Source: Microbacterium hydrocarbonoxydans (lineage in GTDB: Bacteria; Actinomycetota; Actinomycetes; Actinomycetales; Microbacteriaceae). Taken from it: a stretch of DNA of 64,000 nucleotides. Shown one piece after another: positions 48,536-58,865 of this stretch; the stretch's first letter is position 1, and each line of letters starts with the position of its first letter. Location: positions 1,178,001-1,242,000 of the forward strand of contig NZ_FNSQ01000005.1 of assembly GCF_900105205.1 (NCBI RefSeq). Direction: 5' to 3'. The translations under genes were made by a program, and so were the position numbers. The notes beneath the pieces are model-generated. The model did not search any database. It had not been told where the DNA came from and saw only the letters and a list, made by a program, of their open reading frames with translations.

Positions 48536-49930
48536 TCAGAGCACCGACTGCGCGTCGGTGAGGACGCTGCGCAGGATCTGCTCGATCTGACGGAACTCGG
48601 CAGGTCCCACCGTCAGCGGCGGAGCGAGCTGGATCACGGGGTCGCCGCGGTCGTCGGCGCGGCAGTACAGCCCGGCTTCGAACAGGGCGGGGGAGAGGAA
48701 GCCGCGCAGCAGCCGCTCGGACTCGTCGTCGTCGAACGTCTCGCGCGTCGCCTTGTCCTTCACGAGCTCGATGCCGAAGAAGTACCCGTCACCGCGCACA
48801 TCGCCCACGACCGGGAGATCGAGCAGCTTCTCGAGCTCGGCGCGGAACAGCGGCGAGTTCTCGCGGACGTGCTCGTTGAGCCCCTCCTCATCGAAGATCG
48901 CGAGGTTCTCGAGGGCCACGGCCGCCGACACCGGGTGACCGCCGAACGTGTAGCCGTGCGGGAAAGACATGTCGCCCTTCGAGAACGGCTCGTAGATCCG
49001 GTCGCTGATCACGGTGGCGCCGATGGGGGAGTAGCCGCTCGTCATGCCCTTGGCGCAGGTGATCATGTCGGGGACGTAGCCGAGGCCCGTGCACGCGAAG
49101 GTGTGGCCGAGTCGGCCGAACGCGCAGATGACCTCGTCCGAGACGAGCAGCACGTCGTGGCGATCGCAGATCTCGCGCACCCTGGCGAAGTATCCGGGAG
49201 GGGGCGGGAAGCATCCGCCGGAGTTCTGGACCGGCTCGAGGAACACGGCGGCGACGGTGTCTGCACCTTCGAAGAGGATCATCTCCTCGATGCGGTCGGC
49301 CGCCCAGCGTCCGAAGGCCTCGAGGTCGTCGCTCGGGCCGCCCATCTCGGCCGCGCGGTAGAAGTTGGTGTTCGGCACCCGGAAACCTCCAGGGGTGACG
49401 GGCTCGAACATGGCCTTCATCGCCGGGATCCCGGTGATCGCCAGTGCGCCCTGCGGAGTGCCGTGATAGGCGACCGAGCGGGAGATGACCTTGTGCTTGG
49501 TGGGCTTGCCCATCAGCTTCCAGTAGTGCTTCGCGAGCTTGAAGGCGGTCTCGACCGCCTCGCCTCCGCCCGTCGAGAAGAACACGCGGTTGAGGTCGCC
49601 GGGCGCCTCGTCGGCCAGACGGTCGGCCAGCTCGATCGCCGCGGGGTGCGCATACGACCACAGCGGGAAGAACGACAGCTCGGATGCCTGCTTCGCCGCG
49701 GCCTCCGCGAGCCGCCGGCGGCCGTGCCCGGCGTTGACGACGAAGAGGCCCGCGAGGCCGTCGAAGTACTCCTTGCCCTTCGAGTCCCAGATGCGGTGAC
49801 CGTCGCCCTTGACGATGATCGGCACGCCGTTCTTCTCCATCGTGGACTGCCGGGTGAAATGCATCCACAGGTGGTCCTTGGCCATCGCCTGCAGTTCTGC
49901 CTCGGACGGGGTCGTGCGGTGCGTACTCAT
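48536..49930 (-). CDS. Class III aminotransferase (omega-transaminase type)
   Basis: This 464-residue PLP enzyme opens with LWMHFTRQSTMEKNGVPIIV, typical of beta-alanine/pyruvate-type omega-transaminases. VFFSTGGGEAVETAFKLAK (about residues 115-133), SDEVICAFGRLGHTFA and MITCAKGMTSGYSPIG with the Schiff-base Lys are present. It is a different branch from the enzyme at 43988. Its start overlaps the stop of the Lrp gene, so the Lrp regulator probably controls it. Confidence 0.87.
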   Translation of the reverse strand: MSTHRTTPSEAELQAMAKDHLWMHFTRQSTMEKNGVPIIVKGDGHRIWDSKGKEYFDGLAGLFVVNAGHGRRRLAEAAAKQASELSFFPLWSYAHPAAIELADRLADEAPGDLNRVFFSTGGGEAVETAFKLAKHYWKLMGKPTKHKVISRSVAYHGTPQGALAITGIPAMKAMFEPVTPGGFRVPNTNFYRAAEMGGPSDDLEAFGRWAADRIEEMILFEGADTVAAVFLEPVQNSGGCFPPPPGYFARVREICDRHDVLLVSDEVICAFGRLGHTFACTGLGYVPDMITCAKGMTSGYSPIGATVISDRIYEPFSKGDMSFPHGYTFGGHPVSAAVALENLAIFDEEGLNEHVRENSPLFRAELEKLLDLPVVGDVRGDGYFFGIELVKDKATRETFDDDESERLLRGFLSPALFEAGLYCRADDRGDPVIQLAPPLTVGPAEFRQIEQILRSVLTDAQSVL

Positions 49931-50394
49931 CTGGTCCCCCAGTTGTAGAGCTGCTTCTGCAGCTTGGCGTAGATGAAGGTCTCGGTCGACAGGACGCCGT
50001 CGATCGGTCGGATGCGGTCGTTGATCAGGGCGAGCAGGTCCTCGTCGTCCTCGCAGACCACCTCGGCGAGGATGTCGAACGAGCCGACCGTGATCACCAC
50101 GTAGTCGATCGCCGCGATCTCGGAGATCGCCTCGGCGACCACCCTGGTGTCGCCGGAGACCCGGATGCCGATCATGGCCTGACGGGGGAAGCCCAGCTGC
50201 ATCGGGTCGGTGACCGCGACGATCTGCATGACGCCGGACTCGGTGAGGCGCTGGACCCGCTGGCGGACGGCCGCCTCGCTGAGCCCGACCTCGCGGCCGA
50301 TGTCGGAGTACGAGCGTCGTCCGTCTTCCTGGAGCAGCTCGATGATCGTCTTGGCGACGTCATCCAATGGGGGATGCTTCTTGGGGGACATCAT
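49927..50394 (-). CDS. Lrp/AsnC-family regulator
   Basis: This 155-residue regulator has the N-terminal HTH YSDIGREVGLSEAAVRQRVQRL (about residues 28-49) and a C-terminal RAM ligand domain (SGDTRVVAEAISEIAAIDYVV). It probably senses an amino acid or amine and acts on the aminotransferase downstream, whose ATG overlaps its stop (ATGA). A second in-frame ATG is at 50391. No clear ribosome binding site is seen, so leaderless translation is possible. Confidence 0.9.
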   Translation of the reverse strand: MMSPKKHPPLDDVAKTIIELLQEDGRRSYSDIGREVGLSEAAVRQRVQRLTESGVMQIVAVTDPMQLGFPRQAMIGIRVSGDTRVVAEAISEIAAIDYVVITVGSFDILAEVVCEDDEDLLALINDRIRPIDGVLSTETFIYAKLQKQLYNWGTR

Positions 50395-50481
50395 GATGCG
50401 ATCTTCGCACCGTGACGGACTCTCTTCAACCGATTCCGCAGATTCCCTGACCGTTCAAGGGTGAAACCGCAGATTCTGAGG

Positions 50482-51642
50482 TCAGGACTCGATCGGTCCG
50501 AGCCATGAGCTCGCGGCCGTGGCGTGTGCAGATTCAGGGTCCGAAGGGTGGAACGCCCCTGCGAGCACATCGCGGTACAGCCGGGACAGCTCGTTCGAGG
50601 AGAAGTACGAACCGCCTCCGGCGACGAGCATCGCCTGGTCGACGACATGCTTCGACATCGTGATCGCGCGGTGCTTGACGCCCGAGAGGAGGGCGAACCA
50701 CCGGGCGCCGTTGTCGACCTTCTCGTCGACGTCGCGGGCGAGCGCGGCGATCTGCGGCGGCAGCGCGTCGTACGCCAGTCCCATGTCGGCGATGCGCCAG
50801 CGGATGTCCGGATCCTGACTGTAGGCGACGCCGGTCTTCTTCGAGCGGCGCTGCTGCGCGGTCAGCACGGCGAGGTCGAGCGCCCGGCGCGCGATGCCGG
50901 TGTACACGGACGCGAGCAGGATCTCGAAGACGGAGAAGATCCCGAAGACGATCGGATCGGGGTTCGGGCCGGGATCGATGCGGCGCACCACATGCGCAGC
51001 ATCCGCCCTTGCCCCATCGAGCCGGGTCGTGCGGCTCTGCGTCGCGCGCATCCCGAGCGTGTCCCAGTCGTCGCCGGTGACGACCGCATCGGTGCGCTCG
51101 ACGAACGCGAACACGAGCTTCGGCGCGTCGGCGCTCGTCGTGTCGAGGCCGTGGAGTCCGAGCCTCGTCCACACCGGCGCGAGCGAGGTGAAGATCTTCG
51201 TGCCCGTGAACGCGTAGCCGCCGTCGTCGGTGGGCACGGCGTCGGTGTCGCTGCCGAACAGCACGAGGTCGTTCCCCCCTTCGCTGATGCCGAAGGCGAA
51301 GACCTCTCCCGCCGCGGCGCCGTCCTGCACGAACTCGAGCCCGGGGACGCCCCGATCGGAGAAGACCTTGGCGACGCCGGTCCACACCAGGTGCATGTTG
51401 ATGGCGAGAGCCGTCGCGGGCGCGGCCGTCGCGAGGCGCTGCTGCAGGACCGCCGCCTCCGCGAGGCCGAGCCCTGCACCGCCGCGCTCGACGGGCACCA
51501 GGATCGACAGGTACCCGGCGGTGCGGAGCTCGTCGAGGTCCTGCTCGGGGAACGTGTTCTCGCGATCGTGGATCGGCGCGCGCTCGCGGATGCGCTCGAG
51601 GAGGTCGTCCGGCAGGTACGCGGTCGGGTCGAACGTGCTCAT
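50482..51642 (-). CDS. Acyl-CoA dehydrogenase family protein
   Basis: This 386-residue flavoprotein of the acyl-CoA dehydrogenase fold has ILVPVERGGAGLGLAEAAVL (about residues 48-67) and FGISEGGNDLVLF in the FAD-contact region. TGTKIFTSLAPVWTRLGL is the substrate loop, and QDPDIRWRIADMGLAYDAL starts the C-terminal helical domain. The exact substrate is unknown. The start overlaps the hydrolase stop by ATGA, so the two are co-translated. Confidence 0.85.
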   Translation of the reverse strand: MSTFDPTAYLPDDLLERIRERAPIHDRENTFPEQDLDELRTAGYLSILVPVERGGAGLGLAEAAVLQQRLATAAPATALAINMHLVWTGVAKVFSDRGVPGLEFVQDGAAAGEVFAFGISEGGNDLVLFGSDTDAVPTDDGGYAFTGTKIFTSLAPVWTRLGLHGLDTTSADAPKLVFAFVERTDAVVTGDDWDTLGMRATQSRTTRLDGARADAAHVVRRIDPGPNPDPIVFGIFSVFEILLASVYTGIARRALDLAVLTAQQRRSKKTGVAYSQDPDIRWRIADMGLAYDALPPQIAALARDVDEKVDNGARWFALLSGVKHRAITMSKHVVDQAMLVAGGGSYFSSNELSRLYRDVLAGAFHPSDPESAHATAASSWLGPIES

Positions 51643-52397
51643 GCGAGTGCCTCTCTCAGCTGTCGGATGGTCTCGTCCGGCTTGTCGCGGTGCAGCGAAT
51701 GACCGGCTCCCTCGATCACCGACATCGTGACGAGCGAGTTCGAGGCGAGCACGGAGGCCGCGACCTCGCCGGTGAAGATGCTGTACACCTCGGGATCCGA
51801 GGCGATGACGTGGGTCGCGACCGTCAGTCGGGCGGCATCCGCGGTGACGTCCCACGGCGTGTTCTGGGCGCTGGTCTGCTCGACGGCCCACGCGCTGGCG
51901 CGGTGCACGGCGTCGACCTTGAGTTCGCAGTCCTGCGGGTGCCAGTGCGGATGCTCCTGCTGCACCAGCTCGATCCTGTTGTCGGCGAACGCGCGCTCCT
52001 GGCTGCGGCGCACGATCGCGGCATCCCGCCCTCCGACAAGGATCGCGGGGTCGAGGAGCACGAGTCGCCGGGTCCACCCCGGAGAGGCGGATGCGGCAGC
52101 GGTGCTGGAGGCTCCACCGAGCGAGTGGCCGATCACGGCATCCCAGGCGCCGCCGTGCTCCGGGGAGGTCGCCGCGAGGTCCGCCCCGTAGGCGGCGACG
52201 GAGTAGTCGAGCGCCCGCGGCGCATCGCCGTGTCCGCGGAGGTCCACAGCGGTGGCGTTCCAGCCGTCGTCGGCGAGTGCCGTGCCCAGTCGCCACATCA
52301 GCGCGGCCGAGGAGCCGAGTCCGTGCACGAGCAGGGCGTGGCGGGCGGATGCCGGGTCGCCCCAGGAGATGCGGGGCAGCGTGAGCGGTGCAGGCAT
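51639..52397 (-). CDS. Alpha/beta hydrolase
   Basis: This 252-residue alpha/beta hydrolase has the oxyanion segment LLVHGLGSSAALMWR (about residues 21-35) and the nucleophile elbow GHSLGGASS with Ser at about 92. The acid is expected around SDPEVYSIF and the His is in EGAGHSLHRDK. The substrate is not predictable. It is the upstream partner of the acyl-CoA dehydrogenase, suggesting joint breakdown or activation of an ester or thioester. Confidence 0.85.
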   Translation of the reverse strand: MPAPLTLPRISWGDPASARHALLVHGLGSSAALMWRLGTALADDGWNATAVDLRGHGDAPRALDYSVAAYGADLAATSPEHGGAWDAVIGHSLGGASSTAAASASPGWTRRLVLLDPAILVGGRDAAIVRRSQERAFADNRIELVQQEHPHWHPQDCELKVDAVHRASAWAVEQTSAQNTPWDVTADAARLTVATHVIASDPEVYSIFTGEVAASVLASNSLVTMSVIEGAGHSLHRDKPDETIRQLREALA

Positions 52398-52473
52398 GCT
52401 CTCAGCCTACGACCGGGGCCGGGATCAGGCCGGGTCGGCCGGCTGGGTCGGGGCTGGTGGAGGCGAGGTGGGT

Positions 52474-53388
52474 TCAGGCGATCGGCGGCAGATCGCCGTG
52501 CGTGGTGAGCACCCGTGCGGCGGCGGCGTGCCCGGCGGAGAGCCGCTCCGCAAGGTCCGCGTCGTCGAGGGATGCCGCGAGGAACCCCGCAGCGAAGGCG
52601 TCGCCTGCGCCGACCGGCTCGACGACCTCGACGCGGGGAGCCGGGACGAACACAGGCTCCTCGTCACCGCGGAACGCGGTCGCACCGACATCCCCGTCCT
52701 TCACGACCAGGAGGCCGCAGCGGGGCAGATGCCTGCGGATGTCGGATGCCGTCGCCGTGCCCCAGATCCGCTCGGCCTCGTCGCGACCGACGAACGCGAT
52801 GTCGGCGGCGTCGGCGAGGCGGGTGAGGGTGGCGGCGGCATCGTCGCGGGACCACAGGGCACGGCGGTCGTTCACGTCGAACGAGACCAGTGCTCCGGCC
52901 GCGCGGGCTGTGCCGTAGAGCTCGTCGACCATGTCGCGGCACGAGGCGGAGAGCGCGGGCGTGATGCCGGTCGTGTGCACGATCCTCACCCCGCCGAGCT
53001 GCGCGGGGGTGAGGAAGCCCGGGGCCATCAGCGAGGCGGCGGACCCTCGTCGGTAGTAGTAGACGGATGACGACTCGATGCCGGGGTCCTTGAACATGAC
53101 GCCGGTGGGAGCATCCGCATCGGTCGTGGCCCACAGCTGCACCCCGCGGCGTCCCAGCTCCGTCGCGATGCGCGTGCCGATCGGATCGTCGCCCAGACGC
53201 GAGGCCCACGCGGCAGGGTGACCAGCCGCGACGAGGCCGACCGCGACGTTGCCCTCGGCGCCGGCGATCCCGAGCGCCGCCGTCTCGGTCTCGGCCAGCG
53301 GTGCGCCGAGCGCGGTGAGGAGTCCCATGGACTCGCCGACGCAGACGACCTCGGGCGTGCGGGGCAGGGGAGAGGACGCGGAGCTCAT
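52474..53388 (-). CDS. PfkB-family sugar kinase (2-keto-3-deoxygluconate kinase type)
   Basis: This 304-residue ribokinase-like protein opens VVCVGESMGLLTALG, and GIAGAEGNVAVGLVAAGH is the substrate lid. The ATP/anion-hole signature EPVGAGDAFAAGFLA with the catalytic Asp is at about residues 255-269. The resemblance to KDG kinases is moderate, so another hexose or hexonate is possible. Its ATG overlaps the stop of the MFS gene. Confidence 0.85.
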   Translation of the reverse strand: MSSASSPLPRTPEVVCVGESMGLLTALGAPLAETETAALGIAGAEGNVAVGLVAAGHPAAWASRLGDDPIGTRIATELGRRGVQLWATTDADAPTGVMFKDPGIESSSVYYYRRGSAASLMAPGFLTPAQLGGVRIVHTTGITPALSASCRDMVDELYGTARAAGALVSFDVNDRRALWSRDDAAATLTRLADAADIAFVGRDEAERIWGTATASDIRRHLPRCGLLVVKDGDVGATAFRGDEEPVFVPAPRVEVVEPVGAGDAFAAGFLAASLDDADLAERLSAGHAAAARVLTTHGDLPPIA

Positions 53389-54593
53389 GAAGGGGTGACC
53401 GCCAGGGGTTCGGTGTCGGGATGCGGGCTCGCGTCGCGATGACGCAGGTCGGGGAACGCGCGGACGAAGACGATGGAGACGACCAGCCCCGCGGCGGCGA
53501 ACAGCGTCGCTGCGAGGTAAGCGCCGCGCGGGTCTGTGGCGTCGACCAGGAATCCGGCGACGGCGGATCCGGCTGCGGCGCCGATGAGCTGACCGGTGCC
53601 CGCCCACCCGAACGCCTCGGCGGTCTGGCTGAACTTGACGCTCGCCGTCGTGATCGCGAACAGCACGGCGAGCGCGGGGGCGATGCCGATGCCGGCGAGG
53701 ACGAGCGTGCCGCCGAGCCAGAACACATTCAGGGAGACCATGGTGAGCGCGAGGCCGACGGTGACGATGGCGAGTCGGCGGGCCATGGCCCACGGGCCGA
53801 TCGGGATGTGCCCGAACGCCAGACCGCCCGCGAGGCTGCCGACCGAGAACACGGCGAGGACGAGACCTGCGGCGAGGCTTCCGTGCTCGAAGGTCGCGAC
53901 GACTCCGACCTCGACGGCCGAGCACGCGCCGATCAGCAGGAATCCGATGACGGTGGCGAGCAGCACAGGAGGCTTGAGGACGACCGTGCCGAACGCGTGG
54001 CGGCTGCGCGGGATGCGCACGCGGCCGACCTCGGGGGAGAGGATGAACCACGCGCCGCCGCCCACGAGCACGACGGCGACGAGCAGCAGGCCCTCCGACG
54101 TCCCGATCTGGGTCGACACGAGGGTGATCACGACCGGCGCCAGGACCCAGATGATCTCCTGCAGTGAGGCGTCGAGTGAGAAGAGGGGTGTGAGCTGCTT
54201 CGCGTTCACGAGCTTCGGGTAGATGGTGCGGACGGCCGACTGGACCGGCGGGGTGGAGAGTCCGGCGATCATGCCGAGCGCCATGTAGCCCGCGACGCTC
54301 AACGGCAGCAGGGCGAGGCCGAGCACGGCGACGACGCACACGCTGAGGGTCAGGGTGAGGACCCGACGCATGCCCCAGGCGCCCATCCACCGGCTGGTGA
54401 TCGGGCCGGCGACGGCCTGGCCCACGCTGGTGGCAGCGAGCACGAGACCGGCGGAACCGTAGGACCCTGTCTGCTGCTCGACGTGCAGCAGGATCGCCAG
54501 CGACGTCATCCCGTTGGGGAAGCGGGCGGTCAGCTGTGCAGCGATCATGCGCGCCACTCCGGGCGTGCGAAGAAGGTCCCGATATCCCGCCAC
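53385..54593 (-). CDS. MFS transporter
   Basis: This 402-residue major facilitator has about 12 membrane helices. RWMGAWGMRRVLTLT near residue 65 corresponds to the loop 2-3 motif. It is the first gene of a two-gene unit with the sugar kinase, so it could import the kinase's substrate or export a drug. The GTG start at 54593 lies 8 nt after a -10-like TAGCGT on the minus strand, consistent with leaderless translation. Confidence 0.8.
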   Translation of the reverse strand: MAGYRDLLRTPGVARMIAAQLTARFPNGMTSLAILLHVEQQTGSYGSAGLVLAATSVGQAVAGPITSRWMGAWGMRRVLTLTLSVCVVAVLGLALLPLSVAGYMALGMIAGLSTPPVQSAVRTIYPKLVNAKQLTPLFSLDASLQEIIWVLAPVVITLVSTQIGTSEGLLLVAVVLVGGGAWFILSPEVGRVRIPRSRHAFGTVVLKPPVLLATVIGFLLIGACSAVEVGVVATFEHGSLAAGLVLAVFSVGSLAGGLAFGHIPIGPWAMARRLAIVTVGLALTMVSLNVFWLGGTLVLAGIGIAPALAVLFAITTASVKFSQTAEAFGWAGTGQLIGAAAGSAVAGFLVDATDPRGAYLAATLFAAAGLVVSIVFVRAFPDLRHRDASPHPDTEPLAVTPS

Positions 54594-54982
54594 GGGTCCA
54601 CGCTACCGGGAGCCGGTCACCGTGGTCGAAGCGGGTCCGACGCGACACGCCGCGACACGCCGAATCGTCGATTCCACAGAAAATCGGATGTCCGAACCCC
54701 CTCGTATCGTCCCCCCTGTGGATGGATCTCTCCCAGGTGCTTCCCAGCCGCGATTTCTCGCGGTTCGGAGGCGCTGTCAAGGGGGCTGCGCCTGTGGAAG
54801 AAACGGTGGAGAACCTGTGTTGTATCAGTGGAGAGCGGTGGAAAACTACACGGATGTAACTACTAGCCCTTGTGGTCCGTCTGAATGTCCGCACCTATAT
54901 GTAGTATTGAGTTCCCGGCGCGGGTCTGCCGGAAAACACCTGCTCGAGGGGGCAGGTCAGAGATTTGAGGGGAAGCGAAAAG
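54594..54982. other. Non-coding control region upstream of nrdHIEF
   Basis: This 389-nt gap holds no credible gene. It contains repeated GTGGA-type words: TTCCACAG at 54672, TGTGGATGG at 54717, CTGTGGAAG at 54791, GGTGGAGA at about 54804, AGTGGAGAG at 54827 and GGTGGAAAA at about 54836. A NrdR-like box also lies at 54892. The former are loosely DnaA-box-like. Confidence 0.6.
54892..54907. promoter_or_regulatory. Candidate NrdR box
   Basis: CACCTATATGTAGTAT fits about ten of fourteen positions of the NrdR consensus ACACTATATATAGT. It overlaps a possible -10 box TAGTAT at 54902-54907. NrdR commonly represses nrd operons. A partner site expected about 31 nt away was not clearly found. Confidence 0.45.
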
Positions 54983-55216
54983 ATGTCGATCACCGTCTAC
55001 ACCAAGCCGTCCTGCGTTCAGTGCAACGCCACCTACCGCGCGCTCGACGCCAAGGGCATCGAGTACGAGATCCTCGACCTTTCGGAAGACGCCACGGCGC
55101 TCGAGCAGGTCAAGGCGCTCGGCTACATGCAGGCACCCGTCGTCGTCACCGACGAGGGTCACTGGTCGGGCTTCCGTCCCGACAAGATCGACGAGCTCGC
55201 CTCGCGTCTGGCGTGA
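54983..55216 (+). CDS. nrdH: Glutaredoxin-like NrdH redoxin
   Basis: This 77-residue thioredoxin-fold electron donor serves the class Ib ribonucleotide reductase. The redox site is CVQC at residues 11-14, and the C-terminal WSGFRPDKIDEL is the NrdH-specific signature for binding its thioredoxin reductase. ATG 54983 has GAGGGGAAG upstream. It is the first gene of the operon, 6 nt before nrdI. Confidence 0.95.
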   Translation: MSITVYTKPSCVQCNATYRALDAKGIEYEILDLSEDATALEQVKALGYMQAPVVVTDEGHWSGFRPDKIDELASRLA

Positions 55217-55222
55217 TCGCCC

Positions 55223-55684
55223 ATGAGCGCCGTCGCGACCGCTGCGCCGCTCCTGGTCTACTTCTCGAGCGCGTCGGGTAACACCGCACGCTTCGTCGAG
55301 AAGCTCGGGCTTCCGGCCCGACGCATCCCCCTTCACCGCCAGGACGAAGAGCTCGTCATCGACGAGCCCTACGTCCTGGTCACCCCCACCTATGGCGGGG
55401 GTGAGGGGCGCGGCGTCGAACGAGGCGCGGTGCCCAAGCAGGTCATCCGGTTCCTCAACGACGAGCGCAACCGGCGTCATATCCGCGGAGTCATCTCTGC
55501 GGGAAACACCAACTTCGGCGACTCGTTCTGTCTCGCCGGTGACATCATCAGCCGCAAGTGCAACGTGCCTCACTTGTATCGGCTCGAGATCTTCGGCACA
55601 CAAGACGATGTTGATCGCGTGAGCGACGGATTGGAGCGACGGTGGGTACCGCAGTTGACGAGCAGGCAGGAGCCGACTCAGTGA
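55223..55684 (+). CDS. nrdI: Flavodoxin-like NrdI
   Basis: This 153-residue flavodoxin activates the dimanganese-tyrosyl centre of NrdF by supplying an oxidant. The FMN-binding stretch [14 protein letters not shown] is at residues 12-25, and [12 protein letters not shown] and [12 protein letters not shown] are family-typical. The stop overlaps the nrdE GTG start. Confidence 0.95.
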   Translation: MSAVATAAPLLVYFSSASGNTARFVEKLGLPARRIPLHRQDEELVIDEPYVLVTPTYGGGEGRGVERGAVPKQVIRFLNDERNRRHIRGVISAGNTNFGDSFCLAGDIISRKCNVPHLYRLEIFGTQDDVDRVSDGLERRWVPQLTSRQEPTQ

Positions 55685-57825
55685 CGGATACGGTGGCGTT
55701 CAAGATGAACCCGACCTACGAGGGCCTGGACTATCACGCCCTCAACGCGATGCTGAACCTGTACGACGCGAACGGCAAGATCCAGTTCGATGCCGACAAG
55801 CGCGCGGCCCGCGAGTACTTCCTCCAGCACGTCAACCAGAACACCGTGTTCTTCCACTCCCTCAAGGAGCGTCTGGACTACCTGGTCGAGAAGGAGTACT
55901 ACGAGCCGGCGGTCATCGAGCAGTACTCGCTCGAGTTCATCCAGAAGCTCAACGACCTCGCGTATGGCAAGAAGTTCCGCTTCGAGACCTTCCTCGGCGC
56001 CTTCAAGTACTACACGAGCTACACGCTGAAGACCTTCGACGGCAAGCGCTACCTCGAGCGCTTCGAGGACCGCGTCGTGATGACGGCACTCGGCCTCGCC
56101 GACGGCGACGAGCAGCTCGCCGTCGCCCTGGTCGAGGAGATCATCTCCGGCCGCTTCCAGCCCGCGACCCCGACGTTCCTCAACGCGGGCAAGGCCCAGC
56201 GCGGCGAGCTCGTCAGCTGCTTCCTGCTGCGCATCGAAGACAACATGGAGTCGATCGCCCGCGGCATCAACTCGGCCCTCCAGCTCTCCAAGCGCGGTGG
56301 CGGCGTGGCGCTGCTGCTGTCGAACATCCGTGAGGCCGGCGCACCGATCAAGCAGATCGAGAACCAGTCCTCCGGCATCATCCCGGTCATGAAGCTCCTC
56401 GAAGACAGCTTCAGCTACGCCAACCAGCTCGGAGCCCGTCAGGGTGCCGGTGCGGTGTACCTCAACGCGCACCACCCCGACATCATGCGCTTCCTCGACA
56501 CCAAGCGTGAGAACGCCGACGAGAAGATCCGCATCAAGACGCTGTCGCTGGGTGTCGTCGTCCCCGACATCACGTTCGAGCTGGCGAAGAACGGCGAGGA
56601 CATGTACCTCTTCTCGCCGTACGACGTCGAGAAGGTCTACGGCGTCCCGTTCGGCGACATCTCGGTCACCGAGAAGTACCGCGAGATGGTCGACGACCCG
56701 CGCATCAAGAAGACCAAGATCAACGCGCGCGAGTTCTTCCAGACCATCGCCGAGATCCAGTTCGAGTCGGGCTACCCGTACATCATGTTCGAGGACACGG
56801 TGAACAAGGCCAACCCGATCAAGGGCCGCATCAACATGTCCAACCTCTGCAGCGAGATCCTGCAGGTGAACACGCCGACGACCTACAACGACGACCTGTC
56901 GTACGACCAGATCGGCAAGGACATCTCCTGCAACCTCGGCTCGATGAACATCGCGCTGTCGATGGATGCCGATGACCTGGGTCAGACCGTCGAGACCGCG
57001 ATCCGTGCGCTGAGCGCGGTCAGCGACCAGAGCCACATCCGCTCGGTCCGCTCGATCGAGGACGGCAACGACCGTTCGCACGCGATCGGCCTCGGCCAGA
57101 TGAACCTGCACGGCTACCTCGCTCGCGAGCACGTCCACTACGGGTCCGAAGAGGGCATCGACTTCACGAACATCTACTTCTACACGGTGCTGTTCCACGC
57201 GCTGCGCGCCTCGAACAACCTCGCGATCGAGCGCAAGCAGGCCTTCGACGGCTTCGCCGACTCGACCTACGCGTCGGGGGAGTTCTTCGACAAGTACATC
57301 GAGCGCGCCTGGGTGCCCGAGACCGAGAAGGTCAAGGAGCTCTTCGCGGGCAAGCACATCCCGACGCAGGAGGACTGGGTGGCGCTGAAGGCGTCGATCC
57401 AGGAGCACGGCATCTACAACCAGAACCTGCAGGCTGTGCCCCCGACCGGCTCGATCTCGTACATCAACAACTCGACGTCGTCGATCCACCCGATCGCGTC
57501 GAAGATCGAGATCCGCAAGGAAGGCAAGCTCGGCCGCGTCTACTACCCGGCGCCGTTCATGACGAACGACAACCTGGAGTACTACCAGGACGCGTACGAG
57601 ATCGGCTACGAGAAGGTCATCGACACGTACGCCGCGGCCACCCAGCACGTCGATCAGGGCCTGTCGCTGACGCTGTTCTTCAAGGACACCGCCACGACGC
57701 GTGACATCAACAAGGCTCAGATCTACGCATGGCGCAAGGGCATCAAGACGATCTACTACATCCGTCTGCGTCAGATGGCGCTCGAGGGCACCGACATGAC
57801 CGAGTGCGTCTCGTGCATGCTCTGA
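55681..57825 (+). CDS. nrdE: Class Ib ribonucleotide reductase large subunit
   Basis: This 714-residue reductase forms deoxynucleotides from ribonucleoside diphosphates. The thiyl-radical loop contains Asn, Cys and Glu in MSNLCSEI, and the redox pair includes the Cys in [25 protein letters not shown] is the phosphate-binding part, and the C terminus ECVSCML carries the thiol pair that NrdH reduces. GTG 55681 is preferred because AGGAG is upstream and it overlaps the nrdI stop as GTGA; GTG 55642 is an alternative. It lacks the N-terminal ATP cone, as expected of class Ib. Confidence 0.95.
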   Translation: MTDTVAFKMNPTYEGLDYHALNAMLNLYDANGKIQFDADKRAAREYFLQHVNQNTVFFHSLKERLDYLVEKEYYEPAVIEQYSLEFIQKLNDLAYGKKFRFETFLGAFKYYTSYTLKTFDGKRYLERFEDRVVMTALGLADGDEQLAVALVEEIISGRFQPATPTFLNAGKAQRGELVSCFLLRIEDNMESIARGINSALQLSKRGGGVALLLSNIREAGAPIKQIENQSSGIIPVMKLLEDSFSYANQLGARQGAGAVYLNAHHPDIMRFLDTKRENADEKIRIKTLSLGVVVPDITFELAKNGEDMYLFSPYDVEKVYGVPFGDISVTEKYREMVDDPRIKKTKINAREFFQTIAEIQFESGYPYIMFEDTVNKANPIKGRINMSNLCSEILQVNTPTTYNDDLSYDQIGKDISCNLGSMNIALSMDADDLGQTVETAIRALSAVSDQSHIRSVRSIEDGNDRSHAIGLGQMNLHGYLAREHVHYGSEEGIDFTNIYFYTVLFHALRASNNLAIERKQAFDGFADSTYASGEFFDKYIERAWVPETEKVKELFAGKHIPTQEDWVALKASIQEHGIYNQNLQAVPPTGSISYINNSTSSIHPIASKIEIRKEGKLGRVYYPAPFMTNDNLEYYQDAYEIGYEKVIDTYAAATQHVDQGLSLTLFFKDTATTRDINKAQIYAWRKGIKTIYYIRLRQMALEGTDMTECVSCML

Positions 57826-57841
57826 CCTGTTGTTGACCTAG

Positions 57842-58855
<1,014 letters not shown>

Positions 58856-58865
58856 GTCACGGGAT

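Noticed and set aside
55678..57648. Antisense frame opposite nrdE, rich in Val, Leu and Asp
   Set aside because: The composition is a mirror of nrdE codon bias. No RBS or family motifs are present, and nrdE is certain.
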